Positions 29,391 through 42,974 of a DNA stretch of 64,000 nucleotides are shown here, one piece after another. The notes beneath the pieces were generated by a model. It saw nothing but the letters and a program-made list of their open reading frames with translations. It did no database searches and had not been told where the DNA came from. Source of the DNA: Halisarca cf. caerulea (taxonomy: Eukaryota > Porifera > Demospongiae > Chondrillida > Halisarcidae); NCBI GenBank assembly GCA_963170055.1, contig CAUJGJ010000195.1:1397138-1461137 (forward strand), in the 5' to 3' direction. A program made the translations under genes and the position numbers. Each line of letters starts with the position of its first letter. Positions within the stretch are counted from its first letter, which is position 1.

Positions 29391-29650
29391 TGCGGTGGTG
29401 GGACCAGCAAGGGAGAGATTTTACCAAGAACACTGCAGTTAGCAACCCACAACCCACCACACAAGGCAGTAAAGTATGGGGTTCAGGTAAACGTGGTCTC
29501 GAGACACAGGTGTGCCCACCAGACACCTACATCTATGGAACCTACTTAGCTACAGTAGACAAGCTGTGTGGCCTACAGTCACAATAGTAGTCCTTATACA
29601 TATGTACCATACACACACATAGTACTTGTACGGATAACACATACACTCAT
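29391..29650 (-). repeat. Dispersed repeat family, copy 2 (inverted)
   Basis: Reverse complement match to 24765-25038 along essentially its whole length; the two copies bracket the DPY30-motif and ZFAND4 genes. Confidence 0.8.
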
Positions 29651-29676
29651 GATGTCATCAAATGGTTGGATTAGAG

Positions 29677-29734
29677 TAGTCTCGCGTAGCCAGACTCTAC
29701 TGTGTGGGCGAGTAGGGCCTGGTTCACAAGACTA
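29677..29734. mobile_element. Short Mutator-like MITE relative
   Basis: Starts TAGTCTCGCGTAGCCAGAC and ends AAGACTA, the same termini as 19297-19484 and 61473-61556. Flanked by ATTAGAG on both sides, but this lies in local GATTAGAGGG repeats, so the duplication is ambiguous. Confidence 0.55.
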
Positions 29735-29895
29735 ATTAGAGGGAGTGTCGGATTAGAGGGAGTGTCGGACTATAGGTGTTGGATTGCATAAGCTTCACTG
29801 CATTGCGCATTATACACATACACGAACATGAACAAATGAGTGCATGCACATGCAATAAATCCATTATAGATGAAGCAAGCAAAATGGGAACAGCC

Positions 29896-32386
29896 TCAGT
29901 ACACTCTATCATGAACTGTTGATGATACTTGAGTTGTTGGGTAGTTTGTGGATCCTGTCTGTGGTAGGTACACTGGGGGAGGGGCAGGGCCAGCTCGTGG
30001 GCGTGGAGCCAACAATTCAAAGTTCGATGTTGTCAGAAGTTTCAGTGTTTTCTGAGGGTTCTCTGGAGGGGGGGCATGGTAGAAGAAGTCATGTTTGAGA
30101 GCAGTGTCACTGTCAATCCGCATCTTTGGATCCAGCGTCAGTAACTTGTCCAGTAGATCTATACCGAGAGGGTCCTTCACGGGGTGTTTTAATCGTTCCT
30201 TTACTTTGCGGATTTCTTTCGGCAAAAGCTTCATTTTAGTGAAATATTCTAGTTTTTCGACACCAGGCCATTCCTCTGGTGTTATAGATCCACACAGCCT
30301 GCTGATGAGCTCCAGTTGCTGTTGCTCTGAGTTTCCCTGCAGTATTGGGCTTCGCGTCCACATTTCAGCCATGATACATCCTGCTCCCCAGAGGTCTATG
30401 GCCGGCCCATAGTGACGATCCCCCAGCAATATCTCCGGGGGGCGGTACCAGAGAGTAACCACACGATTGGTGAAACGCTGGTTCTTAGCAGCCGTGAAAC
30501 CTCGCGCTAAGCCAAAATCGGCAATCTTTAACACACCGTCTTTTGTAATCAGGATGTTTGAGGCCTTCATATCACGATGGAGGACCTTGCTGTAATGCAT
30601 GTAATACAGACCATTGAAAAGTTGCTGAAGAAGCTTCTTTATTTCGCCCAGGGTGAACTTTACACTTCGGTTGGACAAAATTCCAGCCAAATCGTGTTCA
30701 CAGAACTCCAGCACAAGAAAAATGCTTCCCTTGTCTCTGTTGTATGGAGATGCTGGTGAGGAAAGCACAAGGAGTAAATTCAGCTATGTGTATGTCACTA
30801 GGTAAAATCAGCACTTGAATCACTTTCAAAAATGAAACAAAGAACAGAAAGTTAACATTAAACTTCACAGATTTAAAACTCCAAGATAAGTAACTGAAAC
30901 AGCTGATTATGCCTTGAACGGATAAAATACAAAGTAAACAACTACAGCAGTACCTTGCTAAGAAGAACACTCTTAAGACAAAATTCTACTTAACACAAAC
31001 TAGTTTCTGAGCCCTGTTTGGCTTGCTGTAGTACTGTACATGTATTACCATATACAGTGGAACCTGTCTTAAAGACCACCTGCATAGAAGGACCACCTGT
31101 CTATAGTGACCACTGTAGACTGGTCCAGGAACCACTAAAGCAATACTATTCCACCTCTACATAAGGACCACCTGTCTACAAAGACCACAACTACTTGATC
31201 CCCTGAGTGGTCTTTATATACAGGTTTCACTGAATATCCTGATAAGAAATTCTGACAATAGAATCAATTTTGTGGGTGCCCTAAAGTTCGTCTTAATCAA
31301 GTTTGACTGTATTTATCGATCAAGTGATACCCGCCATGAGTTGATAATAAAAATAATGTGGGGACAGCAACGGGCAACCCAAAAGGAGATTCATGCAGGT
31401 GGCATCCAACACACAACTGTCACGTACACACAGACAGCTAAGCAACAACCTGTCTACAGTCAACTACACCACAGATAATCCATCCAGGAGACATCCCATG
31501 TCGCGGATAGGAGTGAACGACTGTAAGGCTGGCATGGAAGTGCAAGGGCATGGACTACAACATACACTTATAGAGGGAACACAGAACGAACACTCACGCT
31601 TTGAACGACAGATTTCTAACAGCTTCACAACATTCTCGTGATGAAGAAGTTGCAGTACTCTGATTTCTCTCAATGATGTCATGGGAAACTGTAAAACAGA
31701 TAGAAAAAGGTACCAGGTGCTCCGAATGTACCACAGGTTAAAAATGCCATCTCACCCCTTCCTTCTCTTTCTCCATTTTCACTTTCTTTAAGGCCACCAA
31801 TCTTCCGGTCTTTCTTTCCCTAGCCTTAGTAACCTCACTGTTGTAAAGAAAGTCACAAACATGGCATTCACTGACTCGTGGAAGGTCGGATCAAAGGCAC
31901 ATCAGAAGACAATACAAACCCATCATTCTAACCCTGGGTAGGCCTAATGGCACAAGAAGATTAAGACTATGGGATACCCAAATTACTATTCCTACTCCAT
32001 GCCCATCAATGAAGTAAAATATGGATGGTACACTATCTACAAAAGAGGAAATACACACAAGTATTGGGATGGCAAAACCGTGGTACTTTCCGAGGTACTT
32101 TCACCATAGACCCTCCAACAGAAGATCTATGCTCTGACATAACTTACGATTAATAACAAGGGGATAGACCTATGGACAAACACAGCATAGATGAACACAG
32201 TAATACTGTCAAACAATTTATACTCTATAACATATACTCTATAACTCTATAACATTGTATAAACGTTTAACATAATAAAAAAACTCACCCGAAGGTACCT
32301 TGGCCTATCTTCGTCAACTTTTCATATTTCGAAACATCAGGGCAGTAAGGAAAGGCCGGTTCGTCTTTCGATCGAATGGCGGCCAT
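29896..32386 (-). CDS. CDK9: Cyclin-dependent kinase 9 (P-TEFb catalytic subunit)
   Basis: CDK9 with cyclin T phosphorylates RNA polymerase II CTD, DSIF and NELF to release paused polymerase. Exons on the minus strand: 32289-32386, 31756-31837, 31598-31688, 29896-30752; phases agree and give 375 residues (human 372). Visible kinase features: glycine loop KIGQGTFGEV, VALKK lysine, the helix FPMTSLREI (PITALRE in human, the old name of the kinase), hinge LEFCEHDLAG, HRDMKASN catalytic loop, DFG, and T-loop FTNRVVTLWYRPPE with the activating threonine. The P-x-x-R-IDSD segment before DFF is CDK9-specific. The C-terminus ends DRVY, like human ERVF. Its start is 83 bases from the divergent PhyH gene. 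Intron 1 is about 450 bases; the intron before the last exon holds a MITE and a POLK-derived fragment. Confidence 0.96.
31055..31232. mobile_element. MITE, CAGTGGAACCTGT termini
   Basis: 178 bases in a CDK9 intron. The left end CAGTGGAACCTGTCTTAAAG is mirrored at the right (CAGTGAAACCTGTATATAAA on the other strand). The body repeats the words GGACCACCTGTCTA. Confidence 0.7.
31494..31540 (+). pseudogene. Fragment of POLK coding sequence inside a CDK9 intron
   Basis: 47 bases match POLK exon 1 (59092-59138, minus strand) at 45 positions. In POLK this segment encodes the conserved [15 protein letters not shown]; here the frame reads [15 protein letters not shown] before diverging. It is 57 bases from a CDK9 exon. 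It is too short and isolated to be a gene. Confidence 0.8.
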
Positions 32387-32469
32387 TTTCCCAAACAATG
32401 ACGGTGGGATGGGCGTGGCCTATCTACTGCACGGATTGTACAACAGTCGAAGAAACAAAACAGAGCAAA
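32387..32469. promoter_or_regulatory. 83-bp bidirectional promoter, CDK9 / PhyH1
   Basis: Only 83 bases separate divergent start codons. The CDK9 initiation context contains ATGGCCGCCAT, whose complement ATGGCGGC is a YY1-like word. Confidence 0.6.
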
Positions 32470-34784
<2,315 letters not shown>

Positions 34785-36449
34785 GGCACTTTATGGTTAC
34801 TTTTCTGCTCAAATGTAACATTGTTTATGTGTGAATTTCTCTCGATCTGTGCTCTTCGTGTGTAATACTATGTAATGGTGTTATTTAGCACTGCCCATGG
34901 ATGATGGTCAAAGATCTGTTCATGGTACATGCAGTACAGTGTCTATATGGGTCATTGGGCGCTTAAATTAGAGCCCACCAGTCGGTTTTCGCTGTACCAT
35001 AGATACTAGGCTATAACGCTCGCGAACGCATAGCGTCATAGGTACTGGATTGGAAACGGAAGTAAAGTTTAGTATTACATTTATATTGTTGTATACGAAG
35101 TATTCTTTGTTACGGTTAATTGATTAATCGGCTGCTGCGAGAAACCTCAAAGTGTGTCGAAAAAGCGTCATTTCCGAAGTGCTCAAGTCGCCGTACATTT
35201 CACAAAGGTGAGAAACCACACAGTAATAACATATGAATATACTTGTACAAAAACTGAATCAAAAACAACGCTTAATGAAAAGTTTCAGGCACTTCTTGCA
35301 GTTGAACAGCTTCTGAGCCCCTGGAGAACAGGTTTTGTACCTATATTGAGAAAACAGAAGCAGGAAAGGGAAAACAAGTAACACGTACAGAAACTACGTT
35401 GAATATGACATGCCTTAAAAGCAGAAATCATTGCAATAATGCTTCCTATGGTTCACCAGCAAAGCTCGTAATTGCCTTTCAGAGTGCACTTGTCGTACCT
35501 CTGCTGAAAAGAAAGAATTGCATGTAAACACCAAACTAGTATTAGCTGAAAGACCAGGCAGTGGTATGCGCCCTCCACAGAGTTTGGTCAGTATCAAATG
35601 CTTTGCATGATATTTACAGAGGTACAATTCAAACAGGCGTATGTGGACAATCACACCCCTTCCATATCATGGATCATGCACAAATTGAAGATCTCAAAAA
35701 GTTAGCAGATTTGAACTCGGCACATGCATGCAGCAGAGTACTTGTGTCCACCCACCAGGTAATACTGAGAGTTGAAGGGATATCATCCACAGGATAGCAC
35801 ATGGCACAGGCTTGAACAATAGAGGAGTACACGCCAATGGCTTACATACCTTTGTCAACAACGGAAACCTTAAGCAGGCACAAGTTGAGGTTTACTCGCT
35901 CTTTAGCCACTTTGAACTCCCATAGAAAACAGCTGTAGGCACTTTGCAATCATTTTCTTCTTGAAATCTTCCTGCAGAGGATGATGACATCCGAGAACAC
36001 TCCGCACGGAACACGATTGCCAAGCGGATCTTCAAATCGCCGACAAAGCAACCGATAGTAATAGTAAATGCAGATATACTTCTTACGTAGAAGAATTGTA
36101 GAGGGATTGACAGGATCACAAGGAAAGAACGTTGAGAAAGCTGCTCCTTTTCGATCAGCTGTTTTCCGAAAAGCCGTAAGTATGGTATGACGTCATGATA
36201 ATGTCACTAGCAACGTAACACGAGTTTGTTCGCTCGCACTTCCGTTTCCTATCCAGTATCTAGGGCGTCGTACCGTGGTAAGCGAACTAGCCTATCATCC
36301 ATGGCTGTACGTACGTAGCGTCTGCTGGGGGTGTGGCATGAATTTCTATCGTAAAGGAATTGATTGATATATTTTTCTTATTCTGATACTATGGTTCGAC
36401 GAATACGTGCTCACTTATAAGTTACAGCTTCCAGTTGGATTAGAGCGAG
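34785..36449. other. Spacer between PhyH1 and PhyH2 with an inverted-repeat-bounded segment
   Basis: Inverted arms of 22 bases with two mismatches lie at 35042-35063 and 36238-36259 (TACTGGAT.GGAAACGGAAGT); further inverted similarity extends outward to about 34985 and 36290. The 1.2 kb inside has only short frames, none recognisable, and resembles a decayed transposable element. Confidence 0.55.
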
Positions 36450-36960
36450 ATGAGTGAAATTCCAGCAGACAGCGTGTTTCGGCTCGGAGAAGAAGACCTT
36501 GTAACTCCTGAAATGCACGCAAGCTTCAACAAATACGGTTTTATCATAGTGAAGTGAGGTTTATACTAGACGACAACGATACTGCCTTGTACTGCACTTT
36601 GCCAAGTTTGCTTTTCATTGTAAATCTGTTCAATTTCCGTTTATATCAGGTCTCTTTTAAGCAAGGAAGAAATTGCCAAGCTTACAGACACACTGGAAGG
36701 AGACAGTGAAATACTTGCACATTCATATGAACGAGATGATGGTCATGGTCGCAAGAGCCGTCTAGCCCTTTGGAACCATCCTGGTGATGACATCACTGGA
36801 ATGATTGGACGTTGTGAGAAGGTTGCGGGAACAATGGAACAGGTGTGTGTGTGTATGTGTGTGTGTGTGTGGAAAGCCAAAGTGGACAATATTCTGTATC
36901 GAAACCGGATCCTCACTCCTCGATACACGATTTCTCGATCCTTGATACACGATTCTTGAT

Positions 36961-37024
<64 letters not shown>

Positions 37025-37166
37025 ACACACACACACACATACACATGCACACACACAAACACACACATTCACCCATACACGGTCACATACATACACACAC
37101 ACCACTCTCTCTCACATACTTACATACACAAAACACAGACACACAGACATTATACATACACACCTA

Positions 37167-37231
<65 letters not shown>

Positions 37232-37239
37232 TGCATACA

Positions 37240-37275
<36 letters not shown>

Positions 37276-38341
37276 CAAGGACACGCATGCACACACTCAC
37301 CCACAAACACACACGCACGCATGCAAACATACATTATTCCACTTTGTCAAGCATCACTTGATCTACACAAACATGCACAGAATACATGCATTGAACAGAA
37401 AAATTATTAAGAGAATAATCTGATTCACTAAACTAACATATTATATTCTGTTCTGTTATTCACTGTGAGGTCTAGCTGTGTTGTTGTCATGGTAACTATA
37501 GGTCTTGGTAATATGTATATGACTGCTTCAGTACAACCGGTGAGGGGTGTGTCTTTAGGAATGACCATGCCTCTCTGTGAACAACAAGTACAATAGTAAA
37601 CAGAGAACAGAGGAACCAATTTCCATCGAACACTCATTTACGTTGTGCACTGTTTTGTATTTTCATATAGATCCATGACAACCAACTTATTATGCCAAGC
37701 CTTGCTGTTATAAAGACAATACTAAAACAAACAAAAAATAAATAAACATGAAATGGAGGACACAACCAGCAAAAAAACAACATTACCAATAGCCAGTTCT
37801 CAGAAAGGATTATGTAAACATGGGATTTATGCTACCTGTGACAAATATTTGTACGATTTACAAAATGGCTGCTCATGGTGTTAATGATGTACAAATCAAC
37901 AGACACTAAAATGTGAATGAAGAGTGGTCACCAGAGAAAAAATGAAAGAGGGTGGAATTTGTGTAAGCCAGTAGTAGGCTAGTGCACAGCTGCCATATGA
38001 TGGTTTCACTTATATTATTTATTATCTTGTAATAGGGGAAATTCACTCAAAGTATATATGATATACACAATGTCAGTTTTACCAAATCTATTGACTCAAA
38101 GTACCTGAACAAAGAAGGAATGACTCTACTTAAAGAAAAAAATGGTTTAAGCCAAACTTTAAGGAGGATGGCCCACCCTGCTAAAAAGGGCTGGCGAGAA
38201 CACTGGAATGTACACATTACAAACTTACATTTCTCTCTAATTTCTGCTTCTGTTGCTATGGCAATGAAAAACACAGCATGTTCTCCTGATACCTTTGCCT
38301 GTGCATTGAACACTTCTGGAGAGAGGAAGGAGAGCCTCAGT

Positions 38342-38389
<48 letters not shown>

Positions 38390-38976
38390 TTTTTTTTTTC
38401 ACATGTCACCCATCATTATTAGAAAGAAAATGCCAGTACTGAAGACTGGTAGGCATGCATACAAGAAAAAAAAAAAGAAAAAAAAATCCTAAACTAGAGT
38501 TATTGGTGACAAGGGAGGTACACTTAACACTGCCAACAATGTTCTGTAGACAAACATGCACAGTATGGTTAAGTGACCCGTAGGCAAATAGTTACGAGGC
38601 ATGCAAAGAACGAGATGAGAAAAGAAAAAAAACAAAATAGTGGCAGAGCAACCATGCAGAGACATACATGATACAAGTGGTTTAAACACACCAATTGCGC
38701 TTGCACCACACATTGTACGATGACACAATGACATGCCTAACTAATTCAAGTTCAAAGTTGTGAATGTCTCGCTGTTTGGCTCGCAACAGTCGATACAGCT
38801 TCTGAAACCCCTCCACACACATACACATACACACACGAGCACACACACACACACACATGAGCACACACACACACGAGCACACACACCGTACACACACACA
38901 CACACACACACACATGAGTGCATGCACACACGAGCACACACGCACTCTCTCTCACACACACAACATATATGTATGT

Positions 38977-39046
<70 letters not shown>

Positions 39047-39132
39047 ACACACGCGCACACACACACACGCACACACACATACACACACGAACACACACAC
39101 ACACACACATGAGCACACACACACATGAGCAC

Positions 39133-39176
<44 letters not shown>

Positions 39177-39226
39177 ACACGAACACACACACACACACAC
39201 ACATGAGCACACACACACATGAGCAC

Positions 39227-39271
<45 letters not shown>

Positions 39272-39425
39272 CACACACGCACTCTCTCTCACACACACAA
39301 CACATATGTATGTATTTACACACACACACACACACACACGAGTGCACGCACACACGAGCACACACGCACTCTCTCTCACACACACAACACATATGTATGT
39401 ATTTACACACATGCACACACACACA

Positions 39426-39497
<72 letters not shown>

Positions 39498-40348
39498 CAG
39501 ACCTCTCCATGTCCGCTTGCCGGTTTTGGATACGTAGTTAGTCCGCAACATTGACTCTAATTGTTCCACGGCTACACCTTCAATGCTGTAAATGTTGCTG
39601 GTTACCTGAGTACAACCACTTGGACGGATTTCTCCTCCCGATCGCGAAAGCGTATTCTTTACTTTGTTTTTGCCGGTACCCGTCTCCCCATATGCACGAG
39701 TTCCATTCCTCACAACCTACAAGCAGCTTCTTAACTCGTCTTTTAGCTCGACGAAGCAATTCTTCTCTTTGGCGGGCATATGATTGACCAAACCGCGCGT
39801 TTTCACGTCTGTCAAACGTTTCCTGATTGACTCAAAGGCACCAAATCAAGGACTAGTATTGTTTACATATCTTTCAGCCGCCATATTGCGAATCGCAGAT
39901 CTACCAGTACTTAAAAATGCGCTTTTAGTATTGTACACTCAGAGTGGCACAGTTGGCGTAGGATCCAATTGACTGGACTCCTAAGCGAATGACCGCAGGT
40001 TCGAACCCCGCAGTCGACCGTTTTTATCTTTTTTTTCCTTCTATTACCTAGCTAGCGTAGCTATAAGTAGCGCTTTAAATAGTTAACATTCAGCAGGTCC
40101 CTGATGGCTTAGCGGCTAGCGATGGTGACATGTAGTGCTGAGGTTATGGGTTCGATTCCCTCGTCAGACGGGTTTTTCGGATTTATTTCTGAAAAAAAAT
40201 CCTGTCCCTCAGTGGTCAGTTGCAATACCACTGTACAAAGAACCGTATGGGGGGAGCTTTGGGTCTCGCAGCTGGTCTCCCACACTACTAGTCTTCTCAA
40301 TGTCCTGAGAGTGAGTGCTAACTCCCTGAACAGTGCTAATGACCTAGG

Positions 40349-40389
<41 letters not shown>

Positions 40390-41311
40390 ACACCTACATG
40401 CACACACACATTATATTGTACATAGTGAGCATATGTTCAGTATAATGTTACACACCCAGTGGCACCCTTGATGTGTTTTTACATTGGCTATATATCAATT
40501 AATGAATTATATAGCCACATGCACAATGGCATACAGCTCCCATACAGGTCCTACCACCACCACAAACACATGGTTAACATAATCTATCGAAATAAAAGAA
40601 TGGGTACCGGTTTGTTAGCAGGTCTAAAGTATCAACTGATACTTTAGACCTGCTAACAAACCAGTGCTTGGCGTTAATGTAGGCGTTCGGTGAAGATGTC
40701 TGTTATACCATCTAGCGGTTTTGGATTTTCCTTGACCAATCTGGTGATGGGAGGTTTCCAAGGAACATCCATTACTGCTCTGCCCAGTGCTACTGATGAA
40801 GGGTGGAATTCCCAGAAAAGGCTTTATAGCACATTGGCAAAACAGCGATGTTTCGTCTCATATTATCGTGGTTAGTACATTTCTATCTACCCTAGCTTTA
40901 GTTGGAGCTTTTTAGAAGTTAAGAACAGAATTTTAGAATAGTCGCGTCTTTACGCGTTGAAGTCCTCTCTTCTTACTGTGAGAATTTGCCACCGTGATGG
41001 TGCTTTTTTATAGTATGGTCAAAGCACAACTACAACCCTTATGCTGATAATATTGCTGTGTCAGTTATTAATATAAGGTTTGCAATTGCACGTATATTTG
41101 TGTGACAGTTTTGCATGACATTGTGTGCATGTGCAGCATATTATTGTATTATGCTCTGTGTGATATGTAGGTGTAAGACCATGATTATTGTGCATGCATT
41201 CCACATGTATGTGAGCATGTGACCATGTGAGCATGTGACCATGCATAATGCATGGAACACGTGTAATTGCACATGTGTGTATATGTGCGTGTGTGTGTGT
41301 ATGTGTGTGCA

Positions 41312-41343
<32 letters not shown>

Positions 41344-41345
41344 TG

Positions 41346-41394
<49 letters not shown>

Positions 41395-42974
41395 ATGTGG
41401 ATCGAGAATCGTGTATCAAGGATTGAGGATTGAGAATCGTGTATCGAGGATCGTGGATCAAGAATCGTGTATTGAGGATCGAGAATCGTATATCGAAAAT
41501 TGGCGGAGGTATTCAGCGAAGGTGGGGTCTGGCTAGCGAGACTAGTGCGTGTGTGTGTGTGTATGTGTGTGTGTGTGTGTGTGTGTGTACATCCGCCTAT
41601 ATATTTGCTACACTTGTACACATACAAATTTATATTGTACATATGCTGCATTACACCATGTCCCCTTGTATAAGTATACATGCACTTGGCATACATGTGT
41701 ATGATTGCATATTTCATTTTCCAAAATTTTAACATCCATCTCTTCGTACAATTGCTTACAATAGTCTGTTTTCCTGTTCCTGTATGGTTACGATGTACTG
41801 CCCCACAGCTTCTTGGTGGAGAAGTTTACCACTATCATGCAAAGCTCATGATGAAGGCAGCTCATACCGGAGGATCATTTGTGTGGCATCAGGACTATGG
41901 GTAAAGTGTATGCTAAGCAAGAATTTGTACTTGCAGTACCAGACATGTGCATGTGCTAAGCAAGATTGTGTATAATTATCATGACCCACAGTAGCAGTTC
42001 ATATGTAGAGATAACACAGATTTCCAAAAATACATGGTCGCCTATACACCAGAACAGAACATAATAATTTTTCGCTAAAATTACTGGACAAGTTACCTAA
42101 AGTATGACTGTGTGCTGAGCAAGAATGTGTAACTATTGTACTAATGTGTGCACTTAGTCTAACCAAGTAGGCCAAAATGCACTGAATAGGAGTGTGTAAT
42201 GCCCATTGGCAGGTGCAGGTGTTAACTATAATAGCCTATAATCCACATCATGTGTGATTGTTGTATTAGGTACTGGTATAAGAATGGCTGTCTCTTCCCG
42301 GATATGGGCAGTACTTTCATTGCAATTGATAAATGCGATGCTGAAAATGGCTGCCTGAAAGTGAGCTATACATGCTGCAGATTCAGAGTCTGCTAGTTTG
42401 CATACATGGTGCATGCATGTGTATGTAAGAGGATGTCTTTCTCCGAAGGTCCTGGTTGGATCTCACAAAGCTGGCAGGATTGAACATGGCATTGTAGGAT
42501 CACAAGTTGGAGCAAATCTTGAGCGAGTAGAAATGCTGAAGAATGTTTGTCCTCTGGTACATGTTGAACTAGAAGCTGGAGATGCACTCTTCTTCCACTC
42601 CAATGTTCTTCATACCAGTGACCAGAACAACAGTGCCAGGAGACGATGGGCTTTCATCATTTCCTACAACAGAGCTTCCAACAACCCTGTTATTCCTCAC
42701 CACTGCCCGTTCTACACTCCTTTGAAGAAAGTAAGACGCAACATGTACATGTACTGATATCAACAAAAACTGTGTACTAATCAAATTTGTGTACTATGAA
42801 TCTTTTATCATTTGTCTTGGGTCAGTGTAATACCTGCTTGAAACTTGTATGATATCCACACACATGCAGGTGCCAAATTCTGCTATCCTGAGCTGTCAGA
42901 CTTGTGATATCTCTGGGAAAGACTTCATGGATCCTAAAATGGAGAAAACTACTTATGCTTCGAATCAAAGATGA
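36450..42974 (+). CDS. Phytanoyl-CoA dioxygenase family protein, tandem copy 2
   Basis: Exons 36450-36553, 36650-36842, 41809-41900, 42270-42360, 42449-42730, 42870-42974; phases agree, 288 residues. Iron ligands ([15 protein letters not shown]) and the arginine of RRRWAF are kept. Exon 1 resembles copy 3 ([13 protein letters not shown]) whereas exon 2 is almost identical to copy 1, which points to unequal exchange or gene conversion. Intron 2 is about 5 kb, against 0.8 kb in the two sister genes, and is packed with repeats, a SINE, a perfect palindrome and unassigned exon-like frames. If transcripts still cross it, the gene is intact; nothing in the coding exons is broken. Confidence 0.87.
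36894..36964. repeat. Degenerate minisatellite (CTCGATACACGATT type), left copy
   Basis: Units around GATACACGATTCTTGATCC; appears inverted at 41398-41503. Confidence 0.8.
36961..37282. repeat. (CA)n compound microsatellite
   Basis: Long CA tract with TACA, CTCT and AAACA interruptions in PhyH2 intron 2. Confidence 0.95.
37925..38205 (-). repeat. Dispersed repeat (TTCTCGCCAGCCC family), copy 1
   Basis: Reverse complement of 50593-50872 with scattered differences; boundaries read GTTCTCGCCAGCCCTTTT at one end and TCTCTGGTGACCAC at the other. Confidence 0.8.
38342..38389. repeat. (CA)n microsatellite
   Basis: CA tract followed by a short T run. Confidence 0.95.
38815..39474. repeat. 660-bp (CA)n array with higher-order units
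   Basis: The array contains at least three copies of a longer unit with GAGCACACACGCACTCTCTC followed by AACAYATATGTATGTATTT (near 38930, 39268 and 39353), so whole segments were duplicated rather than only CA steps. Confidence 0.9.
39484..39830 (-). other. Unassigned exon-like frames on the minus strand
   Basis: One frame from about 39823 down to 39616 reads [20 protein letters not shown] and on to [11 protein letters not shown] before a possible GTAACC donor; an overlapping frame from about 39713 to 39505 reads [13 protein letters not shown] and later [19 protein letters not shown], ending at a GTCTGT donor. A further frame at 38740-38805 reads [20 protein letters not shown]. Phases do not let me join them, and I do not recognise the proteins. 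They may be exons of a gene nested in the PhyH2 intron or relics. Confidence 0.3.
39947..40038 (+). ncRNA. Pol III-type tRNA-like sequence (degenerate)
   Basis: A-box-like TGGCGTAGG at 39954-39962 and a good B-box GGTTCGAACCC at 39998-40008 are followed by T runs at 40021-40025 and 40030-40037. The T-arm folds with one mismatch, but the acceptor stem does not pair, so this is a tRNA-derived relic or SINE head rather than a working tRNA. Confidence 0.5.
40096..40384 (+). mobile_element. tRNA-derived SINE with poly-T tail
   Basis: A-box TGGCTTAGCGG (40105-40115) and B-box GGTTCGATTCC (40149-40159) give an internal Pol III promoter. A body of about 190 bases follows and ends in a run of 30 T at 40355-40384. 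Head, body and homopolymer tail match the layout of a SINE, although a T tail in this direction is unusual. Confidence 0.6.
40609..40662. repeat. Perfect 54-bp palindrome (26-bp arms, 2-bp loop)
   Basis: The 26 bases at 40609-40634 are the exact reverse complement of 40637-40662, separated by AC. It sits 37 bases upstream of an open frame starting at 40699. Confidence 0.97.
40699..40870 (+). CDS. Possible first exon of an unknown gene
   Basis: From ATG at 40699 a frame reads [20 protein letters not shown] and continues for about 57 codons to CFVSYYRG, where GGTTAGT offers a donor. Codon use looks coding-like but I recognise no family and found no partner exon. It lies inside PhyH2 intron 2. 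Confidence 0.3.
41280..41396. repeat. (GT)n microsatellite
   Basis: GT tract with ATGTGTGTGCATG units, adjoining the minisatellite at 41398-41503. Confidence 0.95.
41398..41503. repeat. Degenerate minisatellite (GAATCGTGTATCGAGGATC), right copy
   Basis: About five units of GAATCGTGTATC(G/A)AGGAT; inverted relative to 36894-36964, as is the adjoining dinucleotide tract. Confidence 0.85.

Larger units (their letters stand above)
28934..29895. other. Convergent intergenic region ZFAND4 / CDK9, filled with element remnants
   Basis: Contains a CAGTGAAACCTCTG element remnant from about 29299, a dispersed repeat at 29391-29650, a Mutator-like MITE relative at 29677-29734 and GGATTAGAGGGAGTGTC repeats at about 29737-29775. 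A 123-codon frame here lies across repeat sequence and is not considered a gene. Confidence 0.65.

Noticed and set aside
29216..29587. 123-codon open frame as a gene
   Set aside because: It runs across a CAGTGAAACC remnant and a dispersed repeat also found inverted at 24765-25038.
38047..38205. Coding segment [17 protein letters not shown] on the minus strand
   Set aside because: The same sequence occurs inverted at 50593-50872 inside another gene's intron, so it is a dispersed repeat.
39675..39713. Kinesin- or ATPase-like P-loop, AYGETGTGK, on the minus strand
   Set aside because: The residues around it show no kinesin or AAA features and an overlapping frame is equally open, so the match is probably accidental.
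39947..40019. Functional tRNA-Arg (CCT)
   Set aside because: B-box and T-arm look right and CTCCTAA sits where an anticodon loop would be, but acceptor and anticodon stems do not pair.
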